Source: Leptospira sp. 96542 (lineage in GTDB: Bacteria; Spirochaetota; Leptospiria; Leptospirales; Leptospiraceae). Taken from it: a stretch of 64,000 bases of DNA. Shown piece after piece: positions 19,402 through 29,488 of the stretch. The notes under the pieces were generated by a model. It did no database searches, was not told the DNA's origin, and saw only the letters and a program-made list of their open reading frames with translations. The stretch covers positions 3,375 through 67,374 of the forward strand of contig JARJFC010000022.1 of the NCBI GenBank assembly GCA_029310945.1, read 5' to 3'. Both the position numbers and the translations under genes were made by a program. The stretch's first letter is position 1. Each line of letters starts with the position of its first letter.

Positions 19402-21021
19402 GTGATTTATCTTTTTTTTGCTCTCAGCTTAACGACCCCTATCCTACTTTTGATTCCAAAAACATTTCACCGCCCCCTAAACCAGGGCGCTATTATTCTA
19501 CTAATTCTCACTTTAGTATTAACTTATATTCCTAAAATAGAAAACAAAATTAAGTTAGAATTTAAGAATATTGAAATATTTCTTATTATTAGCACCTTAG
19601 TATTTATAATTTCCACTTTTTTCCATGCAGTCCAAATCACTAGTGAGTTTGCAAACCAACTGTTATTCCAAGATGCAGATTATATCGGAATTTCGGATAT
19701 ATTTTTATCCATTTGGGATGGCCGAGGATTTACTTCTTCTTACTATTCAGAAGACGGAGAATCGAGTTTTTTAAAACACCATTTTAGCCCAGGCCTCGTT
19801 TTTGCCTCACCCATCGTGAGTTTATTTCCAAACAGGCTGGGATTAACTTTTTTAAGTTTTTTCTGTTACCAATTGACAGTTATTTTTTGGTTATTGTGGG
19901 CATATTCTATATTCAAAAAAGATAAAGAAAAATATTCGACTAAATTTATTTTATTTTGGATTTGTATTCTAAACCAGCCCTACTTGTACCGCATTGGAGT
20001 TAGTTATCATTTTGAAACCCTAATACCCATTTTTTCAATTCTGTTTTTTATAAGTTTTGAATTCTCCCGCACACAAACTAAAAAAAACCAAAAAAATTTC
20101 CACTTACTTATGTTGGTTTGTTTTGGATTTTTTTTGAGTGTAAAAGAAGATCTAACAATCTACGCTGCGTTATTTTTTGTGCCCGTCTTTTTTTATGAAT
20201 TTCGCAAAACCAAAAAAATAGAAATAATTTGGTATTGGGTGTTTGGTACAATCATTTGTTGGTTTTTATTGGCGTTTGTTTTATACCCATTTTTCACGAA
20301 CGATGGAAAAACCTTATTTTGGCAAACTGAACTCACAAAAGATTATGGTCCAAATTACAAATTAAACAAAGGTTTCTATTCGCAAACAAAAGTATTTATC
20401 GAATTTATGATCAGTATGGGAATTGGAGTTTTGTATTTTATTCCTTATACTATAGGAATTTTTTTTGTGTATTTAACCCATGTATTCTCAAACAGACCTT
20501 GGCACCACGAAATTTATTCGTATTACAGCTATTCGATGATACCTTATCTACTTTATAGTTCGATTTTATGGATAAAATCGAATGTTTCTATAGGTTTACG
20601 ATTTTTACTGATTTCACTCCTTCTCATTTTTTATAAAAATTCGCTGGATTCAAATTTTCCCATTCAATTGAAACAAAACGAACAAATCCCATTAGAATTG
20701 TCTACTAAACTACAAAATGAAATTTTACTTTGGCAAACAAACTCAGAATTACCGAAAATAGCCTATACCCAATACAATTTGGGTTTTTTCATTTCAAAAT
20801 CGATTCGGATAAAACCAATCAATTTATATCATGACCAATGCAAAAAAGCAAATGAATGTTACATTATAGTTGCTCCTGAGGCGACAAACGAAGCAATTTG
20901 GCCAAAAACAAAATTTTATTCATTGGAAGAAGATATAAAAACAAATTTCAACGGAAAACTCATATGGGAAGGGGAATTGTTGCATATCTGGAAGGTAAAA
21001 AAATATTTTGGTATTTTATAA
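19402..21021 (+). CDS. DUF2079-like membrane protein
   Basis: 539 aa with about ten membrane helices. ADYIGISDIFLSIWDGRG, LKHHFSPGLVFASPIVSLF and VSYHFETLIPIF correspond to the D-x-G..., HFSP and HPE/HFE patterns of the DUF2079 family, a GT-C-like membrane group of unknown reaction. GTG start abuts the stop of the HpcH-like gene, so the two are coupled. It converges with, and overlaps by 6 nt, the MBL gene. Confidence 0.75.
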   Translation: MIYLFFALSLTTPILLLIPKTFHRPLNQGAIILLILTLVLTYIPKIENKIKLEFKNIEIFLIISTLVFIISTFFHAVQITSEFANQLLFQDADYIGISDIFLSIWDGRGFTSSYYSEDGESSFLKHHFSPGLVFASPIVSLFPNRLGLTFLSFFCYQLTVIFWLLWAYSIFKKDKEKYSTKFILFWICILNQPYLYRIGVSYHFETLIPIFSILFFISFEFSRTQTKKNQKNFHLLMLVCFGFFLSVKEDLTIYAALFFVPVFFYEFRKTKKIEIIWYWVFGTIICWFLLAFVLYPFFTNDGKTLFWQTELTKDYGPNYKLNKGFYSQTKVFIEFMISMGIGVLYFIPYTIGIFFVYLTHVFSNRPWHHEIYSYYSYSMIPYLLYSSILWIKSNVSIGLRFLLISLLLIFYKNSLDSNFPIQLKQNEQIPLELSTKLQNEILLWQTNSELPKIAYTQYNLGFFISKSIRIKPINLYHDQCKKANECYIIVAPEATNEAIWPKTKFYSLEEDIKTNFNGKLIWEGELLHIWKVKKYFGIL

Positions 21022-22044
21022 TTTTCCGATATAACGAAATACCTCGTATCCCAAATCACGTTTTTCAATTTTAATTTGGCCTTCCAGAACTAACTTCTGA
21101 ATGATACTATAAACAAGTCCGAGGGCTGTGGGCAAATGGCCGCCATTATGAACTTTTTTTCCTATGGCTGCCTCCATTAGTATTTTTAAATCAGATTCGC
21201 CCTCTTTTAGTCTACGTATCACACCTTTTTCTAAAATACTCAATGTCTTTTTGACCAAAGTAATGGTTTTTTTAGGATCCTCAATTTCACTACCATGCGC
21301 CGGTAACATACGTTTGATTGGTTCTTCTAAAAGTTTGGAAAGGGTAAAATAATAATCTCCCAAACTCCCATCCATCTCTGAATAAATGGCCGTTAGGTTG
21401 GCTATGATAAGATCACCTGAAAAATAAATACCCGTTTCAGGATCAACAGGAGTGATATGATATAAATTATGACCTGGTGTATATAAAAAACGAAATTGTT
21501 TTCCACCAATTTCCAAACTATCATTATGGTCGATCGGAACATCGATTTTTAAATCGGGATCACCCTTTTTGGTTTCGCTGAATTTACTAAAAAACTGAAC
21601 CCATCCTCGTCTAGATTCAATTAGGACACGTTCTAATTCATCTTTATCGCCAAAGGCTTTGTGGAATAAATCTTCAGTGGCTTCTTCGAAGAGCCGCATT
21701 GAATCGAGGTAATTTCCAACACCATCTTGCATGGATCTGTAACCATAATAGGTTACGTTCCGAGCATACGATTTTAGAACAAGTGAAGAAGATATATGGT
21801 CTAGGTGATTGTGCGTGTAAATGATATGACGAATGTCTTTTAACGAAAACCCTTGGATTTTTAAAGAAGCTTGGAGAATTGGAACCGATTCAATGTAACC
21901 TGAATCAATTAAAATCAGACCATCGTTTCCTTTGTATATATAAATATTGTTTGGTGCGTAAAATGGTTGGGGCAAAACAATTTTGGATACACCATCCCCA
22001 ATGTCTTCCATTTTTGGGATTCGATTGGGAATGGTTACTTTCAT
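21016..22044 (-). CDS. MBL-fold metallohydrolase
   Basis: 342 aa. Metal motif HNHLDHISS (H-x-H-x-D-H) near residue 80, later His in LYTPGHNLYHI and a ligand Asp in YFSGDLIIANL, then a His in MLPAHGSEIED. It is larger than glyoxalase II, with an extra helical C-terminal domain (winged-helix-like, ALGLVYSIIQKLVLEGQIKI). Likely a thioesterase or hydrolase; the adjacent MaoC hydratase (4 nt upstream) suggests acyl-CoA work, but this is inferred. Confidence 0.85.
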   Translation of the reverse strand: MKVTIPNRIPKMEDIGDGVSKIVLPQPFYAPNNIYIYKGNDGLILIDSGYIESVPILQASLKIQGFSLKDIRHIIYTHNHLDHISSSLVLKSYARNVTYYGYRSMQDGVGNYLDSMRLFEEATEDLFHKAFGDKDELERVLIESRRGWVQFFSKFSETKKGDPDLKIDVPIDHNDSLEIGGKQFRFLYTPGHNLYHITPVDPETGIYFSGDLIIANLTAIYSEMDGSLGDYYFTLSKLLEEPIKRMLPAHGSEIEDPKKTITLVKKTLSILEKGVIRRLKEGESDLKILMEAAIGKKVHNGGHLPTALGLVYSIIQKLVLEGQIKIEKRDLGYEVFRYIGKL

Positions 22045-22048
22045 CGTC

Positions 22049-23227
22049 TTATGGTTGTTTTTTGATGATCAATCGTCTTTCGATTTCAAAGATCTTTTCA
22101 GCAATTTTCTCTTTGCCCAATTTCTTTTTATCATTCTCTTTTAGGAAAAGATCTGCGCCAAATTTATCCAATGCATCATTCGCTTTGATATTTTTTAAGC
22201 CAATGAATTGGATTTGTACTTCACCTGCAGGAATTCCATATTCTGTTCCTTTGTCTTCCACAGTTAAAATCCGTGAAATACAGGTGACTGTATCGCCAGA
22301 AAATGCTGGTTGGGTATGGTAACCTTCTGTAAAACCTAAATCCCATATTGCATTTTCTGAAATGTCTCTGGATGCCATACCAGCAAGCCAGCCAAAAACT
22401 AAACCACCATACACCACTGGTTCACCACCCATTGGGCCTGAAATTCCAGCAGAATACAATTTATCATAATGTAACGGATGTGTGTTGCCAACTCGATAAG
22501 TCCATTGGTAATGTTCATCTGTTATGGTTCTTCCATTTTGATGGACATAAATTTGACCAGGTTTAAAATTTTCAAAATAGGTATGACCCCAAGTGACATC
22601 TTTCATGTCTTTTGGAAATTTAAGATCGGGAAGAGTAAGGTTTGGTGTTTTACTCTCTGGAAAATATGCAGAACTATCTCCAGGTTTAGGGTTTCCTTTT
22701 GGTTTACCGTTGGATTGGTAAATCATAATCTTTCTTTCGTATTGTAAAACCACTTCGTTCTTTTGGTTCATACAAAGGGTTCGAACAAAAACAATGCCTG
22801 GTTTTTCTGAGCCTTTGTCATCCACTGCCAAAATTTTTGTGCGAGAAGAAAGAGTGTCCCCAGGATAAACCGGTTTCAAAAACTGCGCATTATAATATCC
22901 TAAATTGGCTAGCGCCTTCTCACTGTTATTTTGGACACCGATAGACAATGCTAAATTAAAAACAAGTAATGGGTGGACAAGTAAATCCGAAAACCCATGC
23001 GCCTTCGCATATTCAGAGGAAAGATAAAGAGGGTTTGCGTCCATAAAAACAGTGGCAAACTCTTGGGCAAAACTTCGGTCAACAGTGAATTGCCTAGGGT
23101 GAACATAAATTTCTCCCACTCCAAATTCTTCCAAGTATCTTCCATAAATGTTCTTTTTGATTTCGCCGAGAGAGGTTTCTGTTTTGGGAGCGAGCTCGCC
23201 AAAAGGGGAGAGTGGTTTTTCGACCAT
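22049..23227 (-). CDS. MaoC-like hydratase with two hot-dog domains
   Basis: 392 aa from ATG 23227, which has AAGGA at a 7-nt spacing; the frame is open further up but lacks such a signal. Two hot-dog folds: the first around [20 protein letters not shown] and [13 protein letters not shown], the second around [21 protein letters not shown] and [17 protein letters not shown] with [13 protein letters not shown]. The D-x-NP-x-x and H-x-D patterns point to (R)-enoyl-CoA or mesaconyl-CoA hydratases. It probably shares an operon with the MBL hydrolase. Confidence 0.8.
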   Translation of the reverse strand: MVEKPLSPFGELAPKTETSLGEIKKNIYGRYLEEFGVGEIYVHPRQFTVDRSFAQEFATVFMDANPLYLSSEYAKAHGFSDLLVHPLLVFNLALSIGVQNNSEKALANLGYYNAQFLKPVYPGDTLSSRTKILAVDDKGSEKPGIVFVRTLCMNQKNEVVLQYERKIMIYQSNGKPKGNPKPGDSSAYFPESKTPNLTLPDLKFPKDMKDVTWGHTYFENFKPGQIYVHQNGRTITDEHYQWTYRVGNTHPLHYDKLYSAGISGPMGGEPVVYGGLVFGWLAGMASRDISENAIWDLGFTEGYHTQPAFSGDTVTCISRILTVEDKGTEYGIPAGEVQIQFIGLKNIKANDALDKFGADLFLKENDKKKLGKEKIAEKIFEIERRLIIKKQP

Positions 23228-23295
23228 GGTAATTCCTTTTTTCAGATGGGATAGGTCAAGAATTGCGGCTTGGGTGTCTAGGAAAACGATTTTTC

Positions 23296-23511
23296 CTACC
23301 CGTTGGCAGCTCGTTTCGACTGCATCTCCTTCCAGCGAGTGTGCCAAACCATCCATTCATTGCGGATCGTCCTGTAACGATCCAAATCGCTACGAACTTC
23401 TTCCATAAGGATTTCAAGCTCCTCAACTTTTTTGAAAAGCCTGTGGGAGAGAGAGATCCATTCCATTTCATTAGGTTCCCAAATTGGTTCCATAATCAAA
23501 GTATCGGCCAA
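23296..23511 (-). CDS. Small coiled-coil protein, hypothetical
   Basis: 71 aa from TTG 23511 or 65 aa from ATG 23493. Sequence such as [18 protein letters not shown] and [14 protein letters not shown] reads as one charged helix with heptad character and four Trp. It fills the gap between the MaoC gene (69 nt further on) and the divergent dehydrogenase gene, on the strand of the former. No family recognised; a real gene is likely from its composition but unproven. Confidence 0.5.
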   Translation of the reverse strand: MADTLIMEPIWEPNEMEWISLSHRLFKKVEELEILMEEVRSDLDRYRTIRNEWMVWHTRWKEMQSKRAANG

Positions 23512-23566
23512 TTCTTTTTGTAAAATGTTGCTTTTTTAGGGCTTCCAAAAATCTCATAATACTACC

Positions 23567-25171
23567 ATGTCCTTTCGTTTTCCCACAAAAGACCAAATCC
23601 CAGAGTCCCACCAAATTGCGCCCATCCACCAAAAAGAATTTTTGCTAAATGGAAAATTAGAAACTTGGGCAGGTGCGACCATTCCAGTTTACTCTCCCAT
23701 CCACATCCAAACAGATTCAACTAGGGAACGAGTGCTACTCGGATCGTATCCTAGTTTTGACGAAAACCAAAGTTTAAAAGCTTTGGAAGCGGCTGTGAAT
23801 GCTTATAATTTTGGAAACGGTGAATGGCCCAAAAAAACGCCCAACGAACGTATAACAGCAGTTTTGAATTTTTTAGACCTAATGGAAACAAAACGGGCGT
23901 TAATTACAAAATTGCTAATGTGGGAAATTGGTAAAACGGAAAAGGATGCTACAAAAGAATTTGATCGAACCATTACCTATGTCAAAGATACAGTAAAAAC
24001 ACTTGAAGAAATAGAAACTCATTCGAACCAATATGTAGAAGAACAAGGTATCATTGCACAAATCAAAAGATCCCCTTACGGAGTCGTACTCTGCATGGGG
24101 CCATTCAATTACCCATTGAATGAAACATTTTGTACTCTCATTCCTGCAATACTCATGGGGAACACTGTAGTTTTTAAACCAGCAAAGTATGGAGTTCTAC
24201 TCGTGCAACCTTTACTAGAATGTTTTTTGAAAGCATTCCCCAAAGGAGTCATTAACACTGTGTATGGTGATGGAGCCAAAGTCATCACTCCCATTATGGA
24301 ATCAGGCAAAATCGATGTGTTCGCATTTATCGGTTCAAGTCAAACTGCAAACTTAATTACCAAAAAACACCCAAAACTCAATCGATTGCGGACTGTACTT
24401 GGGCTCAATGCAAAAAATCCTGCCATCATTCTACCCGACGCAGATATTCCAAAAATGATTGGAGAAATTGTTTCTGGATCACTCAGTTATAATGGACAAC
24501 GATGTACTGCGCTCAAAATTCTTTTTGTCCATAAAGATATATTAGAAAAATTTACAGAAGCTTACTTAACAGAATTTTTTAAATGGAAAATGGGTATGCC
24601 ATGGGAAGAAGGAGTTTCCATCACTCCACTCCCAGAAGAAGGCAAAACAAGTTGGCTCACAGAACTAATATTAGATGCAAAATCCTCTGGTGCCAAAATT
24701 TTAAACCCTGGTGGGGGAGAAGTTTTAGATTCATTTATGGTTCCTGCAATTCTATCTCCTGTATCCAAAAATGCAAGATTGTATCATGAAGAACAATTCG
24801 GACCACTTGTTCCTATCGTACCATTTGATTCAATCGAAGAACCCTTGGATTATATCCGAAATTCCAATATGGGTCAACAAGCGAGCATCTTTGGTAAAGA
24901 TCCGAAAACCATAGGAACCCTAATCGATACACTGGTGAACCAAGTGGCGCGGGTCAATTGGAACGCCCAATGCCAACGGGGACCAGACCAATTTCCATTT
25001 ACAGGTAGAAAGGATTCTGCCGATGGCACTTTATCTGTACAAGATGCACTGCGCGTGTTTTCCATTCGTACCGTGGTGAGTTTTAAAAACAACGAGCTCG
25101 CTAAAAAATTATTGGTAGATGTACTGAAAACAAAATCTTCCCAGTATTTAAGCGGTGATTTTAACTTGTAA
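23567..25171 (+). CDS. Aldehyde dehydrogenase, GapN-like (NADP-dependent glyceraldehyde-3-phosphate)
   Basis: 534 aa of the aldehyde dehydrogenase superfamily. The oxyanion Asn lies in GPFNYPLNE, the catalytic Cys313 in NGQRCTALK. The C-terminal stretch QCQRGPDQFPFTGRKDSA with LSVQDALRVFSIRT resembles non-phosphorylating glyceraldehyde-3-phosphate dehydrogenases of plant and algal type, which give NADPH without ATP. The usual general-base Glu segment (LELGG) reads LGLNAKNP here, so that Glu is not in its normal place. Divergent from the small protein and MaoC gene. Superfamily certain, substrate probable. Confidence 0.75.
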   Translation: MSFRFPTKDQIPESHQIAPIHQKEFLLNGKLETWAGATIPVYSPIHIQTDSTRERVLLGSYPSFDENQSLKALEAAVNAYNFGNGEWPKKTPNERITAVLNFLDLMETKRALITKLLMWEIGKTEKDATKEFDRTITYVKDTVKTLEEIETHSNQYVEEQGIIAQIKRSPYGVVLCMGPFNYPLNETFCTLIPAILMGNTVVFKPAKYGVLLVQPLLECFLKAFPKGVINTVYGDGAKVITPIMESGKIDVFAFIGSSQTANLITKKHPKLNRLRTVLGLNAKNPAIILPDADIPKMIGEIVSGSLSYNGQRCTALKILFVHKDILEKFTEAYLTEFFKWKMGMPWEEGVSITPLPEEGKTSWLTELILDAKSSGAKILNPGGGEVLDSFMVPAILSPVSKNARLYHEEQFGPLVPIVPFDSIEEPLDYIRNSNMGQQASIFGKDPKTIGTLIDTLVNQVARVNWNAQCQRGPDQFPFTGRKDSADGTLSVQDALRVFSIRTVVSFKNNELAKKLLVDVLKTKSSQYLSGDFNL

Positions 25172-25253
25172 ACCGAAGCTCCAAGGCCGAAAATGAGAAT
25201 ACCGTTCCAAGAAATTGTTATGGTGTATGAAGGTTACAAAGGTGGAATGTTTG

Positions 25254-26537
25254 ATGCGACATAGATTATTTTTCCTCCTTTGTTTTCCTATCTTTTTTTC
25301 TTTCTGCCAAAACTTAAACACTCGGGACGAATACTTACTCACCCTTCTCAATGGTTTAGGAATTTCAAATGTACGAACCTTAGTGACTGTCGGTCGTTTG
25401 CAGGTCACAGAAAACCCGCTCACGCTCAGGTATGGCACACCAACCATTTTTCAAATACGTTTGTCTGCCCAACCTGCGCAAGATGTGGCAGTGACAGTAC
25501 AATTTGATAACACCAAAATGACAGTGAATGGTGGTACAACAAGTGTAATACTGTTTTTCACACCGACCAATTTTAATACGCTACAATCCGTAACTATCAA
25601 CTCAACTGCCACGATCATTGATAGTTCTGAAATTAACCTTTCTAGTATTAGTAATGATGCAGCGTATAACAACGATTCTGCCATCATTCCAGTTACCCAT
25701 TGGAATATTGCGGTTACATACACTGGTAATTCTTTTTTATTTAGAGAAAATGAAGCGATCAATACGCTGAATCCCACCATTGGTTTTCCATACACTAATT
25801 GTTCTGTTTCTCCTACTCTCCCTGCCGGTCTCAGTTTAGATCCAAGTACCTGCATTATTTCTGGAACCCCAACTAACCAACAACTAAGTTCCGTCTACAC
25901 AATCTCTGCATCTAACGCAAGCGATACGGCCAATCAACCCATTGGAATCCAAATTGATCCTGAGGCTTATCGCATTTTTGTCACTAATTCTAGTTTTTCG
26001 GGTGATTTACGCGACGGTGGAACCGCTATCCAAGGTGCGGATGCAAAGTGCAATGCGGATGCCAATAAACCATCCACTGGAACTTATAGTGCTCTCATTG
26101 TTGATGGAGTGGATCGATTGATATGTGCAACAAATCCAAATTGTTCCCCAGGAGATGGAGCAGATCATACGGGTAGAGTTTTAAAGAATAACAAACTTTA
26201 CATCCGTGCCTCTGACAATGCATTCTTATTTGAAACCAATGCATCGGGAGTTTTTACAATCGCGAACGATTCTACAAATTATTTAGCTCATAGTTTTGCC
26301 ACTGGCAGTACTCGTTACTATTGGACAGGGTTTGCACTTTCTGCCTATTGGCAACAAGCGTTTTCACCTATGATCCCCAGTTATAAATGTGATGGATGGA
26401 CATCCCAAGCGCCCACAACCCCCGCTGCGAATGGAGGCCGTGTTGGAAGTTCTAGTAGTCGAACTTATGCTGCTTTCCGAAGTGGGGATGGAATCAGTTG
26501 TGCATCCCTTGCACATTTACTTTGTGTGGAACAATGA
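25254..26537 (+). CDS. Lipoprotein with Ig-like and DUF1554-like domains
   Basis: 427 aa from ATG 25254 (GGTGGA 8 nt before). Lipobox FSFCQ. After a beta-rich region there is a putative Ig/cadherin-like segment (TLPAGLSLDPSTCIISGTP) and a C-terminal domain from about residue 245 with RIFVTNSSFSGDL, ADAKCNADANKPS, KALIV-type loop, and the ending GDGISCASLAHLLCVEQ, with several paired Cys. That ending is the DUF1554 pattern, well represented in Leptospira surface lipoproteins. Probably surface-exposed. Function unknown. Confidence 0.85.
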   Translation: MRHRLFFLLCFPIFFSFCQNLNTRDEYLLTLLNGLGISNVRTLVTVGRLQVTENPLTLRYGTPTIFQIRLSAQPAQDVAVTVQFDNTKMTVNGGTTSVILFFTPTNFNTLQSVTINSTATIIDSSEINLSSISNDAAYNNDSAIIPVTHWNIAVTYTGNSFLFRENEAINTLNPTIGFPYTNCSVSPTLPAGLSLDPSTCIISGTPTNQQLSSVYTISASNASDTANQPIGIQIDPEAYRIFVTNSSFSGDLRDGGTAIQGADAKCNADANKPSTGTYSALIVDGVDRLICATNPNCSPGDGADHTGRVLKNNKLYIRASDNAFLFETNASGVFTIANDSTNYLAHSFATGSTRYYWTGFALSAYWQQAFSPMIPSYKCDGWTSQAPTTPAANGGRVGSSSSRTYAAFRSGDGISCASLAHLLCVEQ

Positions 26538-26606
26538 TCCAAAGATTCTAAAAAATTTATAAAATTTAACTTTTCTTTCCATGAAAACAAAGTATCCTAT
26601 TTACCC

Positions 26607-27881
26607 GTGATACAAATCTTAATCAATTCCATTGCTGGCAAAACAGTTTCCTTTTCCCAAAAAACTACCGACTCCATTCTCAAAGGTGTTCAATTTTTAA
26701 TCAAAGGAAGTTTAACAAGTGCAGGTGATGGAATCAGTTTGGTTTCCAATGCATTTTTTTACAAACCAGAATGGCGAGAGGCTTTGCAAAAAGCTGGGGT
26801 TCAAATCAAAGAAACAGGTGAAAAATCCCACGAATCTTTGAAACAAGCGATTGATACATCCAACCAAGCATTCGAAAAGGCTCTTTTTAAAGTGGGACTC
26901 ACTGCCAAACAAAGTGAAAATTTTATTTTTGATAACCGTATGATTTCAAGTGTGATCGGAAGTGCTCACAATCAAAAAATTAAACTCACCAAAATCGATA
27001 TGAGCCTCCGTAAAATAGGTGAGGATATGAGCGTAACGGAAGCCGTGAATGATTGGAAAACATCAAAATCTTCCAAATCGGTCATTTTTGTTCCTGGTCT
27101 CTTTACCGATGAAACAGTTTGGATGGAACAATGGATTCCTTATAAAAAACGAAAGATCAAATCCTTGGGCATCGCAACCGAACTCGAAAACATCGGCTAC
27201 TTCCCCTTTTATCTCAGGTATAACCATGGTCTTCCCATTTACGAAAATGGAAAAAAACTAATGAATCTTTTTGATCAAATTTTTGAAGAAGATCCAAACA
27301 TCCAACCCAATATCATCTGTTATAGTTTAGGTTGTTTGATTTTTCGATCGTGTTTATACCATGCAAAATTAGAAAATAAAACATGGTTATCAAAATTCGG
27401 GAAAATGATTTTTATTTCATCACCAAACAAAGGTTCCTATCTTGAAAAATTTGGATTTTGGTTGGGTTTCCTAATGGAAAAAAGCCCAGTTATTGCTTTA
27501 AAAATAATTGGGATGATTGGTAACTTGAGGAGTGATGCCATTAAAGACCTCTCCTTTGGTCTGATCCGCAAAGAAGATAAAGGTTGGCTCGAAACAATAT
27601 CTGGATATTTTCAAGAAACTTATTTTGGTGAACTAAACGAATTTGATGCCTTCCAAGCTTATTCGCTTATGGAAGATATTTCAAGCCCTCTCCAAAATTT
27701 TTTGGGAGATGGTATTGTGGAAAAAAAGAGTTTAACATACTTAACAAATAAAGTGTACAATTTAAAATCGAATCCCAAACTTAGGACATTTGAACTAATC
27801 AAACACAATCATTTTTCCATCATCAGCGCAAGGCCTCTTATACATTGGATTAAACAAGTATTTGGTGAAGTAGAACAGTAA
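26607..27881 (+). CDS. Alpha/beta hydrolase, lipase-like
   Basis: 424 aa from GTG 26607. Residues 1-140 are helical and amphipathic; the hydrolase core starts at VIFVPGLFTDETVW (oxyanion loop) and the nucleophile elbow is ICYSLGCLIF, with Ser in C-x-S-x-G instead of G-x-S-x-G. Asp in LGDGIVEKKS and His in IKHNHFSII complete a triad. No signal peptide, so it should be cytoplasmic or membrane-associated. Possibly an esterase or phospholipase. It converges on a deacetylase gene with no gap. Confidence 0.75.
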   Translation: MIQILINSIAGKTVSFSQKTTDSILKGVQFLIKGSLTSAGDGISLVSNAFFYKPEWREALQKAGVQIKETGEKSHESLKQAIDTSNQAFEKALFKVGLTAKQSENFIFDNRMISSVIGSAHNQKIKLTKIDMSLRKIGEDMSVTEAVNDWKTSKSSKSVIFVPGLFTDETVWMEQWIPYKKRKIKSLGIATELENIGYFPFYLRYNHGLPIYENGKKLMNLFDQIFEEDPNIQPNIICYSLGCLIFRSCLYHAKLENKTWLSKFGKMIFISSPNKGSYLEKFGFWLGFLMEKSPVIALKIIGMIGNLRSDAIKDLSFGLIRKEDKGWLETISGYFQETYFGELNEFDAFQAYSLMEDISSPLQNFLGDGIVEKKSLTYLTNKVYNLKSNPKLRTFELIKHNHFSIISARPLIHWIKQVFGEVEQ

Positions 27882-28838
27882 TCAAACACTCGCCATTCGA
27901 TTCAAATGTACACCGACTGACTCTGCCAAGGCTGCTAAATGATACCCGCCTTCCAAAAATGAAATCATTCTTCCTTTGGCATAAGTATTGGCAATGTTTA
28001 AAAGTTCAGAGGTAAATCGTTCAAAAGAATTTGTACCAAGTTCCATCCCACCCAGAGGATCTTCCTTATGGGCATCAAACCCAGCCGAAACCAAAACAAA
28101 CTCTGGTTGGAATTTCTCCATTTCCTTATGGATGACAGAAAAATGTTTAAAATAATCGAACTCCGTTGAAGAACGTGCAAGTGGAAGATTCAGCGTAGTG
28201 CCATATCCCTTGCCCTCCCCCCTTTCTGAATCCTTTCCAGTACCAGGATAAAATGGAAACTGATGCATCGAAACAAAATACACGGAATCATCCTCATAAA
28301 ACTGGTGTTGTGTGCCATTTCCGTGATGTACGTCCCAATCAAAAATTAGAACTTTTTTGATTCCTTTGGAAAGAAGGTATTTAGCAGTAACAGCTATATT
28401 ATTAAAAATACAAAAACCCATAGCAAAGTCAGATTCTGCATGATGACCAGGAGGGCGAACCAATGCCATACCGTTTTTAAGAGAACCCGATAAAATTTGG
28501 TCTGCTAAATGAATGCCCGCACCTGTTGCCAAAGCAGCCGCCGTATAAGAGTGAGGTGAATAAATGGTGTCCCCATCCAAATATCCTTTTTGGTTTTGTT
28601 TACAAACATTTGCCACCATACGAATGTAATCTGGGTTGTGAATTGCCGAAATTTGTGCAGGAGTTGCCTCCTTAAAATCAGAAATCCATTCAAAATCTCT
28701 TTGTGATAATTGTTTTGTCAAATGATCCAAAATTGATTGTAATCGCAAATATGTTTCTGGATGACCTGAACCGGTGTCATGTTTTAAAAAATCGTCCCGA
28801 AAACAAAGGCCTGTTTTTTGGTTTTTTATATTTTTCAT
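27882..28838 (-). CDS. Histone-deacetylase-like amidohydrolase
   Basis: 318 aa. The HDAC/AcuC signatures are complete: RPPGHHAESDFAMGFC with the His pair 132-133, and the zinc-binding DWDVHHGNGT (Asp167-His172), then SAGFDAHKEDPLGG. Bacterial members remove acetyl groups from acetyl-polyamines or acetyl-lysine (AcuC acts on acetyl-CoA synthetase). ATGA overlap with the upstream gene. A second, more diverged member lies at 42.8 kb. Confidence 0.9.
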   Translation of the reverse strand: MKNIKNQKTGLCFRDDFLKHDTGSGHPETYLRLQSILDHLTKQLSQRDFEWISDFKEATPAQISAIHNPDYIRMVANVCKQNQKGYLDGDTIYSPHSYTAAALATGAGIHLADQILSGSLKNGMALVRPPGHHAESDFAMGFCIFNNIAVTAKYLLSKGIKKVLIFDWDVHHGNGTQHQFYEDDSVYFVSMHQFPFYPGTGKDSERGEGKGYGTTLNLPLARSSTEFDYFKHFSVIHKEMEKFQPEFVLVSAGFDAHKEDPLGGMELGTNSFERFTSELLNIANTYAKGRMISFLEGGYHLAALAESVGVHLNRMASV

Positions 28839-29398
28839 TGAAACAACATGAACCGATCTATATAAACTATCATTTCCACAATTTCCAAAATAAGATGATC
28901 CACCTGCCTAGCGATTTGTGTTCTTTCCCTTTCGGAAATTTCTTTGTCTAAACTGGCGTTTCCATAAATTGCAAAGAATGTTTTAATATCTTCCGAAAGT
29001 TCATCATTGAACCAATCTTTAAACAATCTTTGTTTCATTTTATAATCTGGCAACATCCGACCGACAAGCTCCCAAATAGAATTGTCTAAAAATCGTAAAT
29101 TGACTGAATATAAACCATTATCTTTCTGCAAATTTACTTCGTTTACATCTGGCAAAAAATCGATCTTCCTCAGCATAACAAGGATTAGAACTAATTTTTC
29201 TAAATAATCGATTAAATCTTTTTTTTCGGCACCGCTGATTTTAGCGTCATCACCAAGATGTTTTAAATAGGATTCTCCCATTTCTTTGAATAATCTTGAA
29301 AGTTCAAACATTCTGTCCTTAAAATATTCTTTGGCAAGGAGTTCGTCTGCAAACCGACCATATGTTTTGATTTCAAAATTTTTAGAGATATCGATCAT
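28835..29398 (-). CDS. Helical protein of unknown function
   Basis: About 187 aa from ATG 29398 (a TTG three codons up is the alternative). Almost all helix with many charged residues; no signal peptide or membrane segment. Segments ERERTQIARQVDHLILEIVE and IWELVGRMLPDYKMKQRLF. Translationally coupled to the deacetylase by a 4-nt overlap, so it may be its partner or substrate adaptor (inference). No family recognised. Confidence 0.65.
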   Translation of the reverse strand: MIDISKNFEIKTYGRFADELLAKEYFKDRMFELSRLFKEMGESYLKHLGDDAKISGAEKKDLIDYLEKLVLILVMLRKIDFLPDVNEVNLQKDNGLYSVNLRFLDNSIWELVGRMLPDYKMKQRLFKDWFNDELSEDIKTFFAIYGNASLDKEISERERTQIARQVDHLILEIVEMIVYIDRFMLFQ

Positions 29399-29488
29399 GA
29401 TTCCCAAATTTTTATATTATTGCGAATTTTCGTCAATCGATTCGATTTGAATTTTTAAATAGAACATAAAAAACTGACAAGAAATACC

